In this document: positions 55,801-62,730 of the stretch, piece after piece
Position numbering within the stretch: position 1 is the stretch's first letter
Layout of the letters: the number at the start of each line of letters is the position of its first letter
Source of the DNA: Marthasterias glacialis
Taxonomy: Eukaryota > Echinodermata > Asteroidea > Forcipulatida > Asteriidae
DNA: 64,000 bases
Assembly (NCBI GenBank): GCA_911728455.2
Contig: OU452239.1
Location: 9,220,328-9,284,327 of the forward strand
Direction: 5' to 3'
Notes under the pieces: model-generated
The model's database searches: none
What the model saw: the letters and a program-made list of their open reading frames with translations, nothing else
Told to the model about the DNA's origin: nothing
Made by a program: the position numbers and the translations under genes

Positions 55801-57707
55801 TTAACGATGCCCATCGTTCAAATTTCGTCAAAGCCTCAAATTAGTCACGCTATGCGGCTGCGGACGTTATTGGTCCACATGCAAAAACAGCGAAGTGTTT
55901 GTCAGAAATATTGATGTTTTTAAAATACATAAAAACAAAATTAAAAAAACAACACATTTTAGCCCGCATATATTCAATAAAACGTAGGCCTACGTTCGTT
56001 TGTATTTTGCAAAAACGGCGCATCGTTGTGCTTCACGGATTTGCTTTTCCACGAAGTGGCGAATCCGCGCACTGTGCGTGTATAAACGAACGTTTGCACA
56101 TCCCACAACTTTTTGGGTGAGGGCGATGTGGGCGCTCGGCGTCGCATAGTCACGTCGTGCGGTCGCATATTCTAACCGTTTGTTTGTACAGGGGGTTGCA
56201 TTGTAACGTCATACTGTCGCATTGTGCCGTCGTGTACTCGCTTCGTGCCGTAGCATAGTCGCATTTCGACTCAACTATTCAGTGCTTGCCATTAGGTGGC
56301 GCTGTCTTGACCACGCTTGTGTTTGCCCACCTTTAAGTTAAACACAGCCGGGGTAAGCCTCAACAGACGCTCATAATTGACATGAGACAGTGTTTCAACT
56401 GTCCTGTCACGTCCCTTCCAACCACATGATTGATGGGGTGAACACTGGGAAAGAGATAAAGATTACAATCTGAGGAGAAAATTCTGAGCTCATCCAGCCA
56501 AGAGGATTGTGCTCAAGGAGCCGTGATTCACTCTGCACTCATTGTTAAGCGAACCTCTAGGTCTGTATGTACCGCTCGAAGCAGTACAGGAGGCGAGTTG
56601 TCCCGCACCGATAAAACGGCCGTAGGACTCCATAGTATTGACATGGAGAACAAACCAACTTAGCAAACACTTCAGCTTGTGGTCATTTCGTGTTTACTGT
56701 CACAGATGGTGACTGGAGATGCCTGTTGGTCAAGTCTCAACATAAATGTTTGAGTTGGTTTAATATCAAATCTTGACCGTCCGTTTAATTTGGGGTAAAT
56801 ATTTACACATAGACGCCAAGCCAGTGTACAAGCGTACCGTTAATCACGACAGCCACTTCGATAGCAGAAAATGGAAGATTTATACGTGAAGGACGTTGAT
56901 TACGCATTTTACACAACTACCAAAGTGCTACAACTAACCCTGTTCACTGAGCATTTCTGAATCCCTCTCAACTCCTTAGGAGTATGCAGTACCGGCATGG
57001 GTACACGTTGCTTTTAACAGACACCCAAACTTTCTTTTTCAGAGTCCCTGGAATCCCAGGTCTTCAGAACGCACAAATATTTTGTTTTTTTTGTTTTTCA
57101 TCAACATTAAACATTAAACACTTATTTTTTTGTGGACAGCTGCCGGGCCAATTGTCATGGTACTACATGTTATCACGAACATCTGCGCTACGACGCCCTC
57201 TGCACAGTGGTGTAACCAGACATTTTCGCTGGTGGGGGGTGAGGGGGGGGCAAGTGGGGGTAAAGACATGATTTGGGGGCTATTTAGTGTATCAAACCTT
57301 TCATTTGTGCATTTTTTGGATCTCTTTTGGGGGAAAAGAGGGAGGGGCAAGGGTTCTTAGCAGAGGAGGGGGATCCAGCACCTGTCCCCCTTGCCGTAGG
57401 CCTACTCCGCCTTGCAGCTATGAGTAGGTACCAAACGTCCCACATGCCAAACATTTTGTCAACTTGTTAAAATGTCTACTGGTCAACTGATAAGGTTGCC
57501 GTCTAGGTCCCGACGCATCTATCCTTTTAAGCACGGCTTAAACACTTCGATTATAAACGATGAACCCACCTGTACCAAGTTCCAGTGCTGACTAGTCTCC
57601 GCTACGGGTTGTGATACTACCGAGCAGCTTGCCCCAAGAATCATGAGCTTGGTCGGCTCCTCGTAAAGGAGTTCAAAGAAACCTTTCATTCCATCCCCAG
57701 GCCGGCA
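34760..57707 (-). CDS. GABBR2: GABA-B receptor subunit 2-like (metabotropic GABA receptor), 16 coding exons, N-terminus missing
   Basis: Class C G-protein-coupled receptor of the plasma membrane; the GABBR2 type normally pairs with GABBR1, carries surface export and G-protein coupling (family knowledge). The 16 exons join in matching phases and give 720 residues plus a stop. Numbered from the first visible residue: Venus-flytrap domain 1-350, seven membrane segments about 375-635, coiled coil about 670-715. GABBR2-like signatures include HWNLVQ, FAKTWRVH, FLAWETR and LNDSKFI; GABBR1 differs at these sites. Missing are the signal peptide and first lobe-1 exons (roughly 100 or more residues). 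The tail stops just after the coiled coil. A lineage-specific GABA-B paralogue is the main alternative. Confidence 0.93.
34901..35203. mobile_element. Family D element, copy 4, with hexamer foldback inside
   Basis: Ends GGGAGACTTTTGGGGACGCC..AGGTGGCAGTAGACTTACC and TTAAGTCTGCTGCCACCAAG..AAAGTCTCC. The interior (about 35030-35150) is a foldback of CGGCTC hexamers (CTCCGGCTCCGGGCTCCG / CGGAGCCGGAGTCGGAGCC). Confidence 0.75.
36010..36130. repeat. Hexamer-arm foldback (GGCTNN), copy
   Basis: GCGTCCGAATCAAGCGAC, then TTCGGCTACGGCTGCTGGCT, mirrored by CGGCCGTAGCCACAGCCGAA. The outer 18 bases are shared in inverse with 39050-39085. Confidence 0.7.
36240..36407 (-). CDS. GABBR2: GABBR2 visible exon 15: cytoplasmic tail, coiled coil start
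   Basis: 56 codons, phase 0. Ends with a charged heptad run, VAKLRDKDREIEELKKKLEE, as expected of the C-terminal coiled coil that pairs GABBR2 with GABBR1. Acceptor ATCACAG, donor GAG/GTAACG. The first half of the exon is less conserved. Confidence 0.88.
36790..36930. repeat. Palindromic element with 65-70 base arms
   Basis: GCGTTCCTTGTTAGGTAAAAC..CTGCACTGCGCGTGACGTAT is mirrored by ACATCACGTGCAGCGCAGTG..CCACAAGGAACACTTTT. Compensated differences are visible along the arms. Confidence 0.7.
36951..37212. repeat. Double palindrome of TGGACGTTGAATT hairpins
   Basis: Two side-by-side palindromes of about 125 bp each, bounded by CTCTACGGGAGYCAGTGAG and its complement, each containing two inner hairpins of CTGGACGTTGAATTG/CAATTCAACGTCCAG around AATTGTAATT-type centres. 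No ORF. Confidence 0.85.
37594..37789 (-). CDS. GABBR2: GABBR2 visible exon 14: TM6-TM7
   Basis: Phase 2 in, phase 0 out: LNDSKFIAIAIYNVAIPSVI (TM6), DRPSVTYILTASCITFGTT (TM7 start) and CLIFLPK. Acceptor ATCCCAG, donor AAAG/GTAAAT. Confidence 0.95.
38107..38252 (-). CDS. GABBR2: GABBR2 visible exon 13: TM5
   Basis: Phase 0 in, phase 2 out: extracellular loop 2 with TLEKCDSPNSPK, then TM5 GIMFSYKGFLLMYGAFLAWE followed by TR. Acceptor CCGTCAG, donor CAAG/GTAAGT. Confidence 0.95.
38402..38515. mobile_element. CACTG-ended MITE, copy 1
   Basis: CACTGCAAAAACTGGGGCGT to TTAGTTTTTGCAGTG, flanked by TA on both sides. Internal TTGATTCTCTTGGTATCTAT is shared with copies at 38675 and 50031. CACTG ends suggest an EnSpm/CACTA-type relative. 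Confidence 0.8.
38675..38840. mobile_element. CACTG-ended MITE, copy 2
   Basis: Same family, 166 bp, complete with the inverted TAGATACCAAAAGAATCAAA right arm. Flanked by AA on both sides. Confidence 0.8.
38955..39085. repeat. Hexamer-arm foldback (GGCTNN), copy
   Basis: CGTCGCTCTGGCTATCATCA..TAGTGGCTGTTGCC mirrored by GCAACAGCCAGCGGCCATAG and CCGTAGCCGAAGTCGCTCGT. Confidence 0.65.
39217..39336 (-). CDS. GABBR2: GABBR2 visible exon 12: TM4
   Basis: 40 codons, phase 0: HLFMIVGVLVVVDVVIISVW (TM4) then TAYDPSQL, matching ..DLCILICWQAVDPL. Acceptor TGTTTAG, donor CAG/GTATAT. Confidence 0.92.
39517..39555. repeat. Solo family D terminus
   Basis: AAGTCTGCTGCCACCTAGCG then TCTCAAAAG; no matching partner end found nearby. 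Confidence 0.5.
40146..40379. mobile_element. TIR element (ATAATGTGACCTGTT termini)
   Basis: ATAATGTGACCTGTT at left, ATAACAGGTCACATAT at right, AT-rich interior. Ends 45 bases before the donor end of visible exon 11. Confidence 0.6.
40425..40532 (-). CDS. GABBR2: GABBR2 visible exon 11: TM3
   Basis: 36 codons, phase 0: VWILPISFTLAFGGLFAKTW then RVHVIFRNKTRRTK. The FAKTWRVH signature at the cytoplasmic end of TM3 is one of the best GABBR2 markers. Acceptor TTCTCAG, donor AAG/GTAAAT. Confidence 0.95.
40858..41125 (-). mobile_element. tRNA-derived SINE family 1, copy 2
   Basis: Minus strand: GTTGGCTCAGTGGTTTCTTT head, B box GGTTCGAATCC, body TTTTCCTCCCACATG, tail of AAAT repeats. Confidence 0.8.
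41128..41310. mobile_element. GGGTCA-rich MITE, copy 1
   Basis: ACACTCTTACGGGAGTCAG to TTTACAGTGTAA, with internal GACCCATTTCTGGGTCA and TTCCGGGTCATATTGACCC. Relatives at 44900 and 47241. It abuts the SINE to its left. Confidence 0.65.
42181..42230 (-). repeat. Shortened tRNA-like SINE head
   Basis: GGCTGGATAGCTCAGTTGAT..ATTCCAGTC; the anticodon arm and B box are lost. Flanks match the copy at 25341-25415. Confidence 0.6.
43227..43379. mobile_element. Family D element, copy 5
   Basis: GGGAAGCTTTTGGACGGTCC to GGACCGTTGTGTCTGTTGTG..CAAAAGTCTCCC; interior has alternating GCGCGC/ATGCGC sequence. Confidence 0.7.
43448..43785. mobile_element. Family D element, copy 6
   Basis: Starts GGGAAACTTTTGAACGGTCC and ends GGACCGTTGTGTCTGCTGCC..AAGAAGTCTTTC. 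Same ACGGTCC inner arm as copy 5, plus an unrelated insert with GAAAGAAAGAAAGAAAG. Confidence 0.7.
44004..44136 (-). CDS. GABBR2: GABBR2 visible exon 10: TM2
   Basis: Phase 2 in, phase 0 out: KLSCPSINNVIAVGCCMCYV then ILAGLDQSLV, the SSPYMNNLIILGG..FLFGLDG match containing TM2. Acceptor TAATCAG, donor CTG/GTAAGT. Confidence 0.93.
44502..44705 (-). mobile_element. tRNA-derived SINE family 3
   Basis: Minus strand: GGTTGGCACGGGTGGCTTGT head, B box GGTTCGATTCC, then GGTTTTTCTCCAGGCC-type body (on this strand GGGTTTTTCTCCAGGCCATC). Related in plan to family 1 but distinct. Confidence 0.7.
44900..45345. mobile_element. GGGTCA-rich MITE, copy 2, split by a minisatellite
   Basis: CTCTCGGGTCAGAACTGACC at left and CCGGACCTGGGTGTTTTAAA at right resemble the 41128 and 47241 elements. 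The centre is replaced by the 22-bp minisatellite at 45040-45258. Confidence 0.6.
45040..45258. repeat. Minisatellite, 22-bp unit, about 10 copies
   Basis: Unit AACATCCCATTTTTAACTAG plus TC, nearly identical in all copies. Confidence 0.95.
46015..46213. mobile_element. MITE with CAGCGGCGTAGCC termini
   Basis: CAGCGGCGTAGCCAGG and CCTTGGCTACGCCGCTG close a G-rich 199-bp element 65 bases beyond the visible exon 9 donor. Similar GGGGGCA-rich pieces occur near 37.3 and 57.2 kb. Confidence 0.75.
46278..46428 (-). CDS. GABBR2: GABBR2 visible exon 9: linker and TM1
   Basis: Phase 1 in, phase 2 out. Pre-membrane linker PRDGPTRVIVHRGIS, then TM1 (SFIIFTSIAVVGIVMTVVFL) and FNISFKDRR. Donor GGAG/GTGATT. 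Confidence 0.92.
46731..46811 (-). CDS. GABBR2: GABBR2 visible exon 8
   Basis: 81 bases, phase 1 both sides: DGVEEKVAIYFQDGGLEW and the following basic residues up to LLFTG, corresponding to the VKVGEYN..DTIRFQG piece before the membrane. Acceptor TTTCCAG, donor ACCG/GTAATA. Confidence 0.88.
46885..47240 (+). mobile_element. Possible LINE 3' end with TTGAA-repeat tail
   Basis: Terminates in TTGAATTGAATTGAATTG, a tail style of some non-LTR elements. The 92-codon frame inside is Leu/Cys-rich and unconvincing as protein. Confidence 0.3.
47241..47430. mobile_element. GGGTCA-rich MITE, copy 3
   Basis: ATTACACTCTACACTCAA to CTTGGAGTGTAA with internal GACCCGGATTC and AAATGGGTCAG. Lies 69 bases below the visible exon 7 donor. 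Confidence 0.65.
47500..47563 (-). CDS. GABBR2: GABBR2 visible exon 7
   Basis: 64 bases, phase 0 in, phase 1 out: GSVSFDVSGNRVAPFKIEQ, the GQVVFRNGERMGTIKFTQ strand pair. Acceptor CCGCCAG, donor ATTG/GTGAGT. Confidence 0.88.
47564..48799. other. GABBR2 intron between visible exons 6 and 7
   Basis: AT-rich; a short duplicated GAGAAAATTCACTGGT near 48270 is the only structure noted. Confidence 0.6.
48800..49045 (-). CDS. GABBR2: GABBR2 visible exon 6
   Basis: 82 codons, phase 0. Encodes REYNEAYTN, FGYDAVWAVALALHGVA, SSRIEDFDYDNTHHLRERL and LEFEGIT; the YAYDGIW and RIQDFNYTD motifs of GABBR2 are plain. Donor ACG/GTAGGT. Confidence 0.95.
50031..50221. mobile_element. CACTG-ended MITE, copy 3
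   Basis: CACTGCGAAAACTGGG to CGTTTTTTGCAGTG, TA on both flanks, with an internal duplication of TTGATTCTCTTGGTG. It sits 36 bases from the visible exon 5 donor. Confidence 0.8.
50258..50443 (-). CDS. GABBR2: GABBR2 visible exon 5
   Basis: 62 codons, phase 0. Encodes AYHVGMYGSRYIWMLESWN, DWWKNV and NYVGTVFLDL, matching [25 protein letters not shown]. Donor TTG/GTATTA is weaker than the others. A CACTG-ended MITE stops 36 bases beyond it. Confidence 0.9.
50444..51701. other. GABBR2 intron between visible exons 4 and 5
   Basis: No exon, no clear repeat; AT-rich, apparently unique DNA. Confidence 0.55.
51702..51767 (-). CDS. GABBR2: GABBR2 visible exon 4
   Basis: 22 codons, phase 0: EKDARIIVASAYEDGLKQ then VFCE, the NDVRIILGQF..KVFC block. 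Acceptor CAACAG, donor GAG/GTAAGG. Short but clearly conserved. Confidence 0.92.
51909..52016 (-). CDS. GABBR2: GABBR2 visible exon 3
   Basis: 36 codons, phase 0. Encodes INKFSEDLAVHN, KESFNAGETPTAQLRNIK, aligned with the ..DTESFSNDP..VKKLK segment. Acceptor ATCCAG, donor AAAG/GTACGT. Confidence 0.88.
52617..52787 (-). CDS. GABBR2: GABBR2 visible exon 2
   Basis: 57 codons, phase 0. Encodes RFPYFFRTNPAQSG and YGWERVAVIHDSNEYFTS, the YPYFFRT..WKRVGTL region. Acceptor GTTTTCAG, donor AAGT/GTAAGT. Confidence 0.94.
53796..53975. mobile_element. TIR element (ATAGACCCTTATCATG termini)
   Basis: ATAGACCCTTATCATGCTACC..ATCTTG mirrored by CAAGATGGCC..ACCATGATAAAGGTCTAT; 180 bp. Confidence 0.75.
54545..54935 (-). 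mobile_element. tRNA-derived SINE family 1, copy 3, interrupted
   Basis: Minus strand: GGTTGGCCCAGTGGTATCTT head, B box GGTTCGGATCC, body TTTTCCTCCCACATCTAAAA, tail AATAAATAAA. Interrupted at 54773-54893 by a palindromic MITE. Confidence 0.85.
54773..54893. mobile_element. Palindromic MITE nested in a SINE, TA duplication
   Basis: TCCCGTTGGTAAAAGTGATG..TTTTGGAGCC is mirrored by GGCTCCAAAACGTCATCACT..ACCAACAGGA, with TA on both sides. Removing it and one TA restores the SINE sequence seen at 7582 (GGGGTCCTA continuing to GGTGGAAGG), so the insertion boundaries are secure. Tc1/mariner- or PIF-like by target. Confidence 0.85.
55325..55420 (+). ncRNA. Hammerhead-like core plus histone-type stem-loop
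   Basis: CTGAAGA (55325), stem CGATCAG/CTGATCG around AGGATA, GAAAC (55351), then GGTTCTATTCAGAACC at 55379-55394 followed by ACCACA and CTAAAAGAG. The second hairpin has the stem size, loop size and flank of a histone mRNA 3' end. No histone frame lies upstream. Same order of parts as at 20507-20600. Confidence 0.5.
57570..57707 (-). CDS. GABBR2: GABBR2 visible exon 1: ligand-binding lobe 1
   Basis: 46 codons, phase 0 both sides. Encodes CRPGDGMKGFFELLYEE, LMILGASCSVVSQPVAE and HWNLVQ, matching the C..G.KAFYD..GGVCPSVTSIIAE..WNLVQ stretch of GABBR2. Acceptor CTTTCCCAG, donor CAG/GTGGGT. Confidence 0.93.
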
Positions 57708-57794
57708 CTGGGAAAGAAAACATAACAAAAATAGGAAATCAGTATCTGTAACAACCTTTTCTACTTCTAGAGGTCTGTGGCGGTGCGTGAAAAT

Positions 57795-57955
57795 ATGAAC
57801 TCTCACCCAGATACTGGACACCGCCCGCTTGCGGTCAAATCACACAAGGCACCGTCTTCGTCAAACGCTGATGATGTAACCGCCGGCGCGCACGCGCGCG
57901 AAGTAACTGGGTTATTCCATTTACCGCTAATCAAGACGACACAGCCCCTTTGAAC
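57795..57955. mobile_element. Partial inverted copy of the AGGGGCTGT MITE
   Basis: ATGAACTCTCACCCAGATAC..CGGTCAAATCACA..AACTGGGTTATTCCATTTAC..ACAGCCCCTTTGAA matches 6437-6650 in reverse. The TTAA ends are lost. Confidence 0.7.
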
Positions 57956-58305
57956 AAAATGGTTTTCTTAAAAAATGTTTGTTAAGCAAAAAATTGCCGA
58001 AACCAGTCACGACGGTACATACTGGAATGGTACTTTTGCTGATAACTTTTTTTTCTGGTTAGAAATTTCGTTTAGTGCTTGGCAACTTTTTTTTTTTTTT
58101 TTTTGCTAAAGCAGCCCAGTGGCAAATTTCATAGAATTGCTTTAGGCAGGCGCTTTTGCTTAATAATATTTTGTGGTAAGCAAAATTTAGCAGAATACCA
58201 GTCAAAGATGGTGCATGTGACATGGTACTTTGGCTGGTAACCTTATTCTGTAGCTACTTTCTGTGGTTACTTTCTATGGAATTGGGTCCTGCTGGGCCCA
58301 TAGGC

Positions 58306-58440
58306 CGTTTTCGAAACCACGGCTTGGGCTTGGGCTTGGGCATGGGTTCCGTCCGCCTGTTTGAAGCCCCGTAAGGAAAGCACATGTTTTCTAAATAAAC
58401 GACGGAGCCTAAGCCCAAGCCCAAGCCCAAGTCGTGGTTT
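58306..58440. repeat. Hexamer-arm foldback (GGGCTT/AAGCCC)
   Basis: GAAACCACGGCTTGGGCTTG..is mirrored by AAGCCCAAGCCCAAGTCGTG, then GTTTCG. Flanked by GGGCCC-containing pieces of the GGGCCCAATTTCATGGC palindrome. Confidence 0.75.
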
Positions 58441-58545
58441 CGTAAACAGCCATAGAATCACCCGCCATCATGGCGCCACATAATTCTGTGGTTAGCAGTG
58501 CCATGAAATTGGGCCCGAAACGTTCAGGCCTTTTGCAAAATCCAT

Positions 58546-58680
58546 GGAGAAGGCCGCATCTGAATTGGCGGCTGCGGCTACGGATACGACTATTGCTAAG
58601 GCTGTTGCTAAGGACGTTCTGCACTTTATACGCATGATGACACGGCGATCCAGCCGTGTAGCCGTAACTCTTTCCGCCGT
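58546..58680. repeat. Hexamer-arm foldback (GGCTNN), diverged copy
   Basis: GGCGGCTGCGGCTACGG..GCTAAGGCTGTTGCTAAGG; the right arm (GATCCAGCCGTGTAGCCGTA) is shorter. Confidence 0.55.
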
Positions 58681-59463
58681 TTCGGTCACGGGCCTTACAC
58701 TTCACTCAGCAGGAAATTCAACCTGTGTACGGAGAAGAAACGTGCGAGTTTCTTAATGCATTCCTGGCCTTTCTTCGAATTAGTCACTGGGCTGCGAGCT
58801 ATTTTAAGAATCAGCATAAAGTACTTCCTTCTTTTTCACACGCCACTTCTGCATCCCCCGTGGAGACTTCTTTTATTCTTTCCCTGTAGAACATTTATCT
58901 CCTTAGAATTCAATTGTTAACATGTATGAATGTATATATGATATTAAATATGCAGATAAGGTTATCTTTTTTCACCCTTTCTTGTAATTGTGGCGTTTCT
59001 TCCGCTGTTGGTCTGGACAATAAAATCTAAATATAAATATAAATTTTCCTCTGTGGACATCTATTGTCCCTATTGTCTTCGGTCTCCATAAAGGTAGAAA
59101 ATAATGGGTGCATATGACAGTTATACGGGGTCACGCCACTTTTGATCTATTTATTCCCTTTTATGAAAAGTTCCTCTGTGGTACCACTAGATCGAACAGA
59201 GAAAACATTGTTCGAGGGTAGCATTATTCCATTGTGTAAAATACCCCGTAAGTCGGTAAGTATAAGCCAACAAAAATCCGGCAACCGTTATTTTCATAGT
59301 TTGACTACTCTATATTGGCGACAGCATAATGACAAGCTCTTAATATAAAATCAATCTATACAGCAAAGTAGAGGGTATCACATGGTGTTACCGCAAACCA
59401 ATGATTCGTTGACAAAAATATTTGATTCATTCATGAGGGTATGTCCATAGAACGATGCCGAGT

Positions 59464-59890
59464 GTCCCTTAACCTGATCCTTCGTTTGTGTCGTTTTCAC
59501 ATCTTATAAAATGAAGGTGAACGATAACAGACCATCTCTTGTGCATTAGAGTGTGAAAAGTTACCATGCTTCAAAAAAGTTAACCTCTAATACAACTGGA
59601 TTTGCTGCAAAGTTACACACCTGTTGTGTCGAGGTTCATATTAGATTAAAAACCCGCCCTCCCCCCATTTCTTAACCTGGTCCTTCTTTTGTGTCGTTTT
59701 CACATCTTATAAAATGAAGGTGAACGATAGCAGACCATCTCTTGTGCATTAGAGTATATATGTGAGAAGTTACCAGGCTTGAAAAAAGATAACCTCTATC
59801 ACAACTGGATTTGCTGCAAAGTTACACACCTGTTGTGTCGAGGTTCACTTTGTAATTTAATTATCGTTTTAGATTACCACCCCCCCCCCC
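59464..59890. repeat. Tandem duplication, unit about 205 bp, 2 copies
   Basis: The block CTTAACCTGRTCCTTCKTTTG..GTTGTGTCGAGGTTCA is repeated almost exactly, each time followed by a C-rich tract. Confidence 0.9.
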
Positions 59891-60114
59891 ATTTCTTAAG
59901 TAGTTTTGTATCTGAATAGAGAAGATGCTTTCAGTTTGAATACAGTATGTTCTCCGGATACAAAAGTTAAAGGAAAATAATAAAATAAAACAGTCGTCAA
60001 TGACATCGCACGCCACTCAATGAGCAGACCACAGCTAGACACCAAGACTAATGGAGTAGCAACAAAGGATGGGTTAACAGGAATAGAGCCCGACAAGAAA
60101 AACAAAAAGGGGGA

Positions 60115-60655
60115 TGATATTAAGTCATACGCAGGAACAACCAGGACAAGAAATATGACTTATACATGAGGAGTGCTTTATACATTCCATGCTGGATGAT
60201 TACAGTCAATGATGTCGATGAATATGGTGCAAACAAAAGACATATAATTATTATAGTACAATAGAAAAGTAAAAAAAAAACCAAAAACATTTGATTTATC
60301 TATAATATGATATTAAATCATACGCAGGAACAAGCAGGAGAAGAGATAAAGATGACTTATACATGAAGAGTGCTATATACATTCCATGCTGGATGATTAC
60401 AGTCAATTATGTCGATGAATATGGTGCAAACAAAAGACATAAATTATAGTACAATAGAAAACAATGATTTATTTACAATATGATATTAAATCATACGCAG
60501 AACAACAAGGACAAGAAATATAGATGACTTATACATAAGGAGTGCTATGCATTCCATGCTGGATGATTACAGTCAATGATGTCGATGAATATGGTGCAAA
60601 CAAAAGACATATATTATAGTTCAATATAAAACATTAATTTACTATAATTTATAAA
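60115..60655. repeat. Tandem repeat, unit about 170-195 bp, 3 copies
   Basis: GATATTAARTCATACGCAG..CATTCCATGCTGGATGATTA..GGTGCAAACAAAAGACAT recurs at 60115, 60309 and 60482. Confidence 0.9.
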
Positions 60656-60667
60656 CAGACGTCTGGA

Positions 60668-61272
60668 TTAAAGGGCCCTGAAGTGAATATTTCTTAGGAA
60701 CATATTTTTTGCAGCTTTCTAATCCTCGAAAGTATATGAAAACTAGTTGACATCCCTTTCTGGTTATATTTCATTGAAAAGTGCACTTCTTTTTAAACAT
60801 TTCAAAATGTCCATGCTTTTCCAGACAGCTAAAGGACACTATTGCCATGATGTCATTCCAGGGAGACACTGTGGTTTTCTGTTGAAATTCATGAAATTGT
60901 GAATCCCAAAATTTGCTCACTGAAAGCATTCAAAAATGAGAGTGTGATCATTGGCTTACTGCCATGAACTACCAACCAACAACAAATCAGTAAAGAAAAG
61001 AAAGTTTACGACGGCGAAATATCCACACAAAAAAATCTGTCAACTTGTTGTTGTGCATAAACTAATTGCAACATTGAGGTTTCTGCCTAACATGACATCA
61101 CACTTTTGCTCATGAATATGGAAACTCGTTTTACCATAAAAAAACCCAAAAGGCACCAAAGATTATACCTTTGAAAATTGCAAAAAAAAAGAAAATTGAA
61201 ATAAGGTTAAACGGGAAAGGTGCTTTTCCAAGGTTTGCATTAAAAAATAATTACATTTCGTGGCCCCTTTAA
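60668..61272. mobile_element. TTAA-flanked MITE (AGGGCCCTGAAG termini)
   Basis: TTAA-AGGGCCCTGAAGTGAA and TTTCGTGGCCCCT-TTAA; 605 bp, no transposase frame. Related ends to the 4001-4455 element. Confidence 0.75.
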
Positions 61273-61522
61273 TATCAAATTACTAGAATCGAAATAGACA
61301 CATCTGTTAAAAATATATAGCTCCAGAGATATCTCTGATCATTAAAACAGTGATTCCTCTCGGAAATCGAATCCCCATTATGTCTATTCTTCTATTTCTA
61401 TAAGAGAAATAGAAACTAGATGAGAGTCCTCTCAATTCTTATGAGATATCACTTTCTCTTTTAGACCGGCAGTTAACTTTTAGCAAGAAAGACAGAGACG
61501 TATGTTTCTCCATTTAAAGCAT

Positions 61523-61854
61523 TTAAAGCCCCAGCTCAACAATGGTAAGAAGAATGACATAACTGTTCACAGATTTAGAAATACCTTACATGGTGTAAAG
61601 ATAATGATGGTAGACAATTCTTTGAAATATTTCTGCCTGAAGTGTTATCGTTTTTAAATAATAAATGAAAAAAGATCCAAAATTAGTTTTGTATAGGAAA
61701 GCGTCAACAAATGCTGAATGCATTTTTACCGTTTTCTTGCAAACGAAACAACGAAATGAGCTGACACCTGCACATGTTGGTTTTATTACAAATATCTTAA
61801 TTTGTGCAAATAATTGAAGCATTTACAGTCAGTTTACCGATGTTGGGACTTTAA
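61523..61854. mobile_element. TTAA-flanked MITE (AGCCCCAGCTCA), copy 2 (inverted)
   Basis: TTAA at both ends; body is the reverse complement of 1396-1767 with about 40 bases missing. Confidence 0.85.
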
Positions 61855-61974
61855 CATTCCTATAACGACTTACGAATCGGCAGAAAACTGATCAAACTTT
61901 CACGCCCAGTTTTCTTGAAACACAATTTTGCACTTTTATGCTTACGCCCCCTTTTCTGGTCAAACTTTCGTTGC

Positions 61975-62170
61975 GTCCTTCTTCGTGGCACACTTTGGTG
62001 ATTGCTGACAGATTGTTTGTCTACGTGTCCCATGGGCGTAATGCTCTTTGATTCCAGTCGATACATTTCTGGCAGTCTCTCCAATGTATGTATTCCATGC
62101 CACATTCGCAGGGTATGCGATGACGGTACACCGCGGGCTTGTAGCATGTTGCTCGTCCCCAAGTATGTGT
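61975..62170 (-). pseudogene. Penelope-like element, GIY-YIG endonuclease fragment, frameshifted
   Basis: Minus strand reads VYRHRIPCECGMEYI and, after a 4-base shift, YIGETARNVSTGIKEH then YAHGTRRQ. This is the VPCxCG..YIGET.R....R.KEH pattern of the GIY-YIG domain that ends Penelope-like retroelement proteins. The break is a tandem repeat of four bases (ATAC) just before the YIG motif. The reverse transcriptase part is not recognisable upstream. Confidence 0.7.
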
Positions 62171-62530
62171 TATATTATTGTATCAAGTTAGAAATTATTG
62201 TGCGTGCCAATGCAAAGTGAACGCATCCTTCAAAATTACCCGCCTTGCAGGAGACATGTTTGGGGGTTTTAATGAACACATAATCATGCGCGATACAAGG
62301 TACGCCACGTTCGACCTATCATATATCGATCATCATGCCAAACTGTCTTCTTATTTTTGTATATCAGTCTTGCGGTCGACACATTGCTGTTTTCGGAAAA
62401 GTGCATTCATCCAATCCTCTATTTTTTGTTATATGCATAATTTATTTTTAAGGGATCATCATCGCTATTTGGAGGGGTGAATTCATTCCCATCGTCTAGT
62501 TTTTATTAGTCACACCATTCCATTTTTTAG

Positions 62531-62538
62531 TTGTTGTT

Positions 62539-62580
<42 letters not shown>

Positions 62581-62631
62581 GATTCTGCTGTTGCTTTTGT
62601 TGCTGCTGCTGCTATTGCTGATGTTGCCTGC

Positions 62632-62672
<41 letters not shown>

Positions 62673-62730
62673 TTGTTGCTGCTGCTGATGTTGCTATTGC
62701 TGTTGTTGCTGCTGCTGTTGTTGCTGTTGA
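62531..62730. repeat. GTT/GCT trinucleotide microsatellite
   Basis: About 200 bases of GTT, GCT and GAT triplets. It creates artificial poly-Leu and poly-Ala/Thr frames on both strands. Confidence 0.95.

Larger units (their letters stand above)
52788..57569. other. GABBR2 intron between visible exons 1 and 2 (4.8 kb)
   Basis: Holds a possible LINE tail (TGAATCTTGAATCTTGAATG near 53303), a TAGACCC element, a SINE with a nested MITE, a hammerhead/histone-loop sequence and a degenerate GTCGCAT repeat (56130-56270). No exon recognised. Confidence 0.7.
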
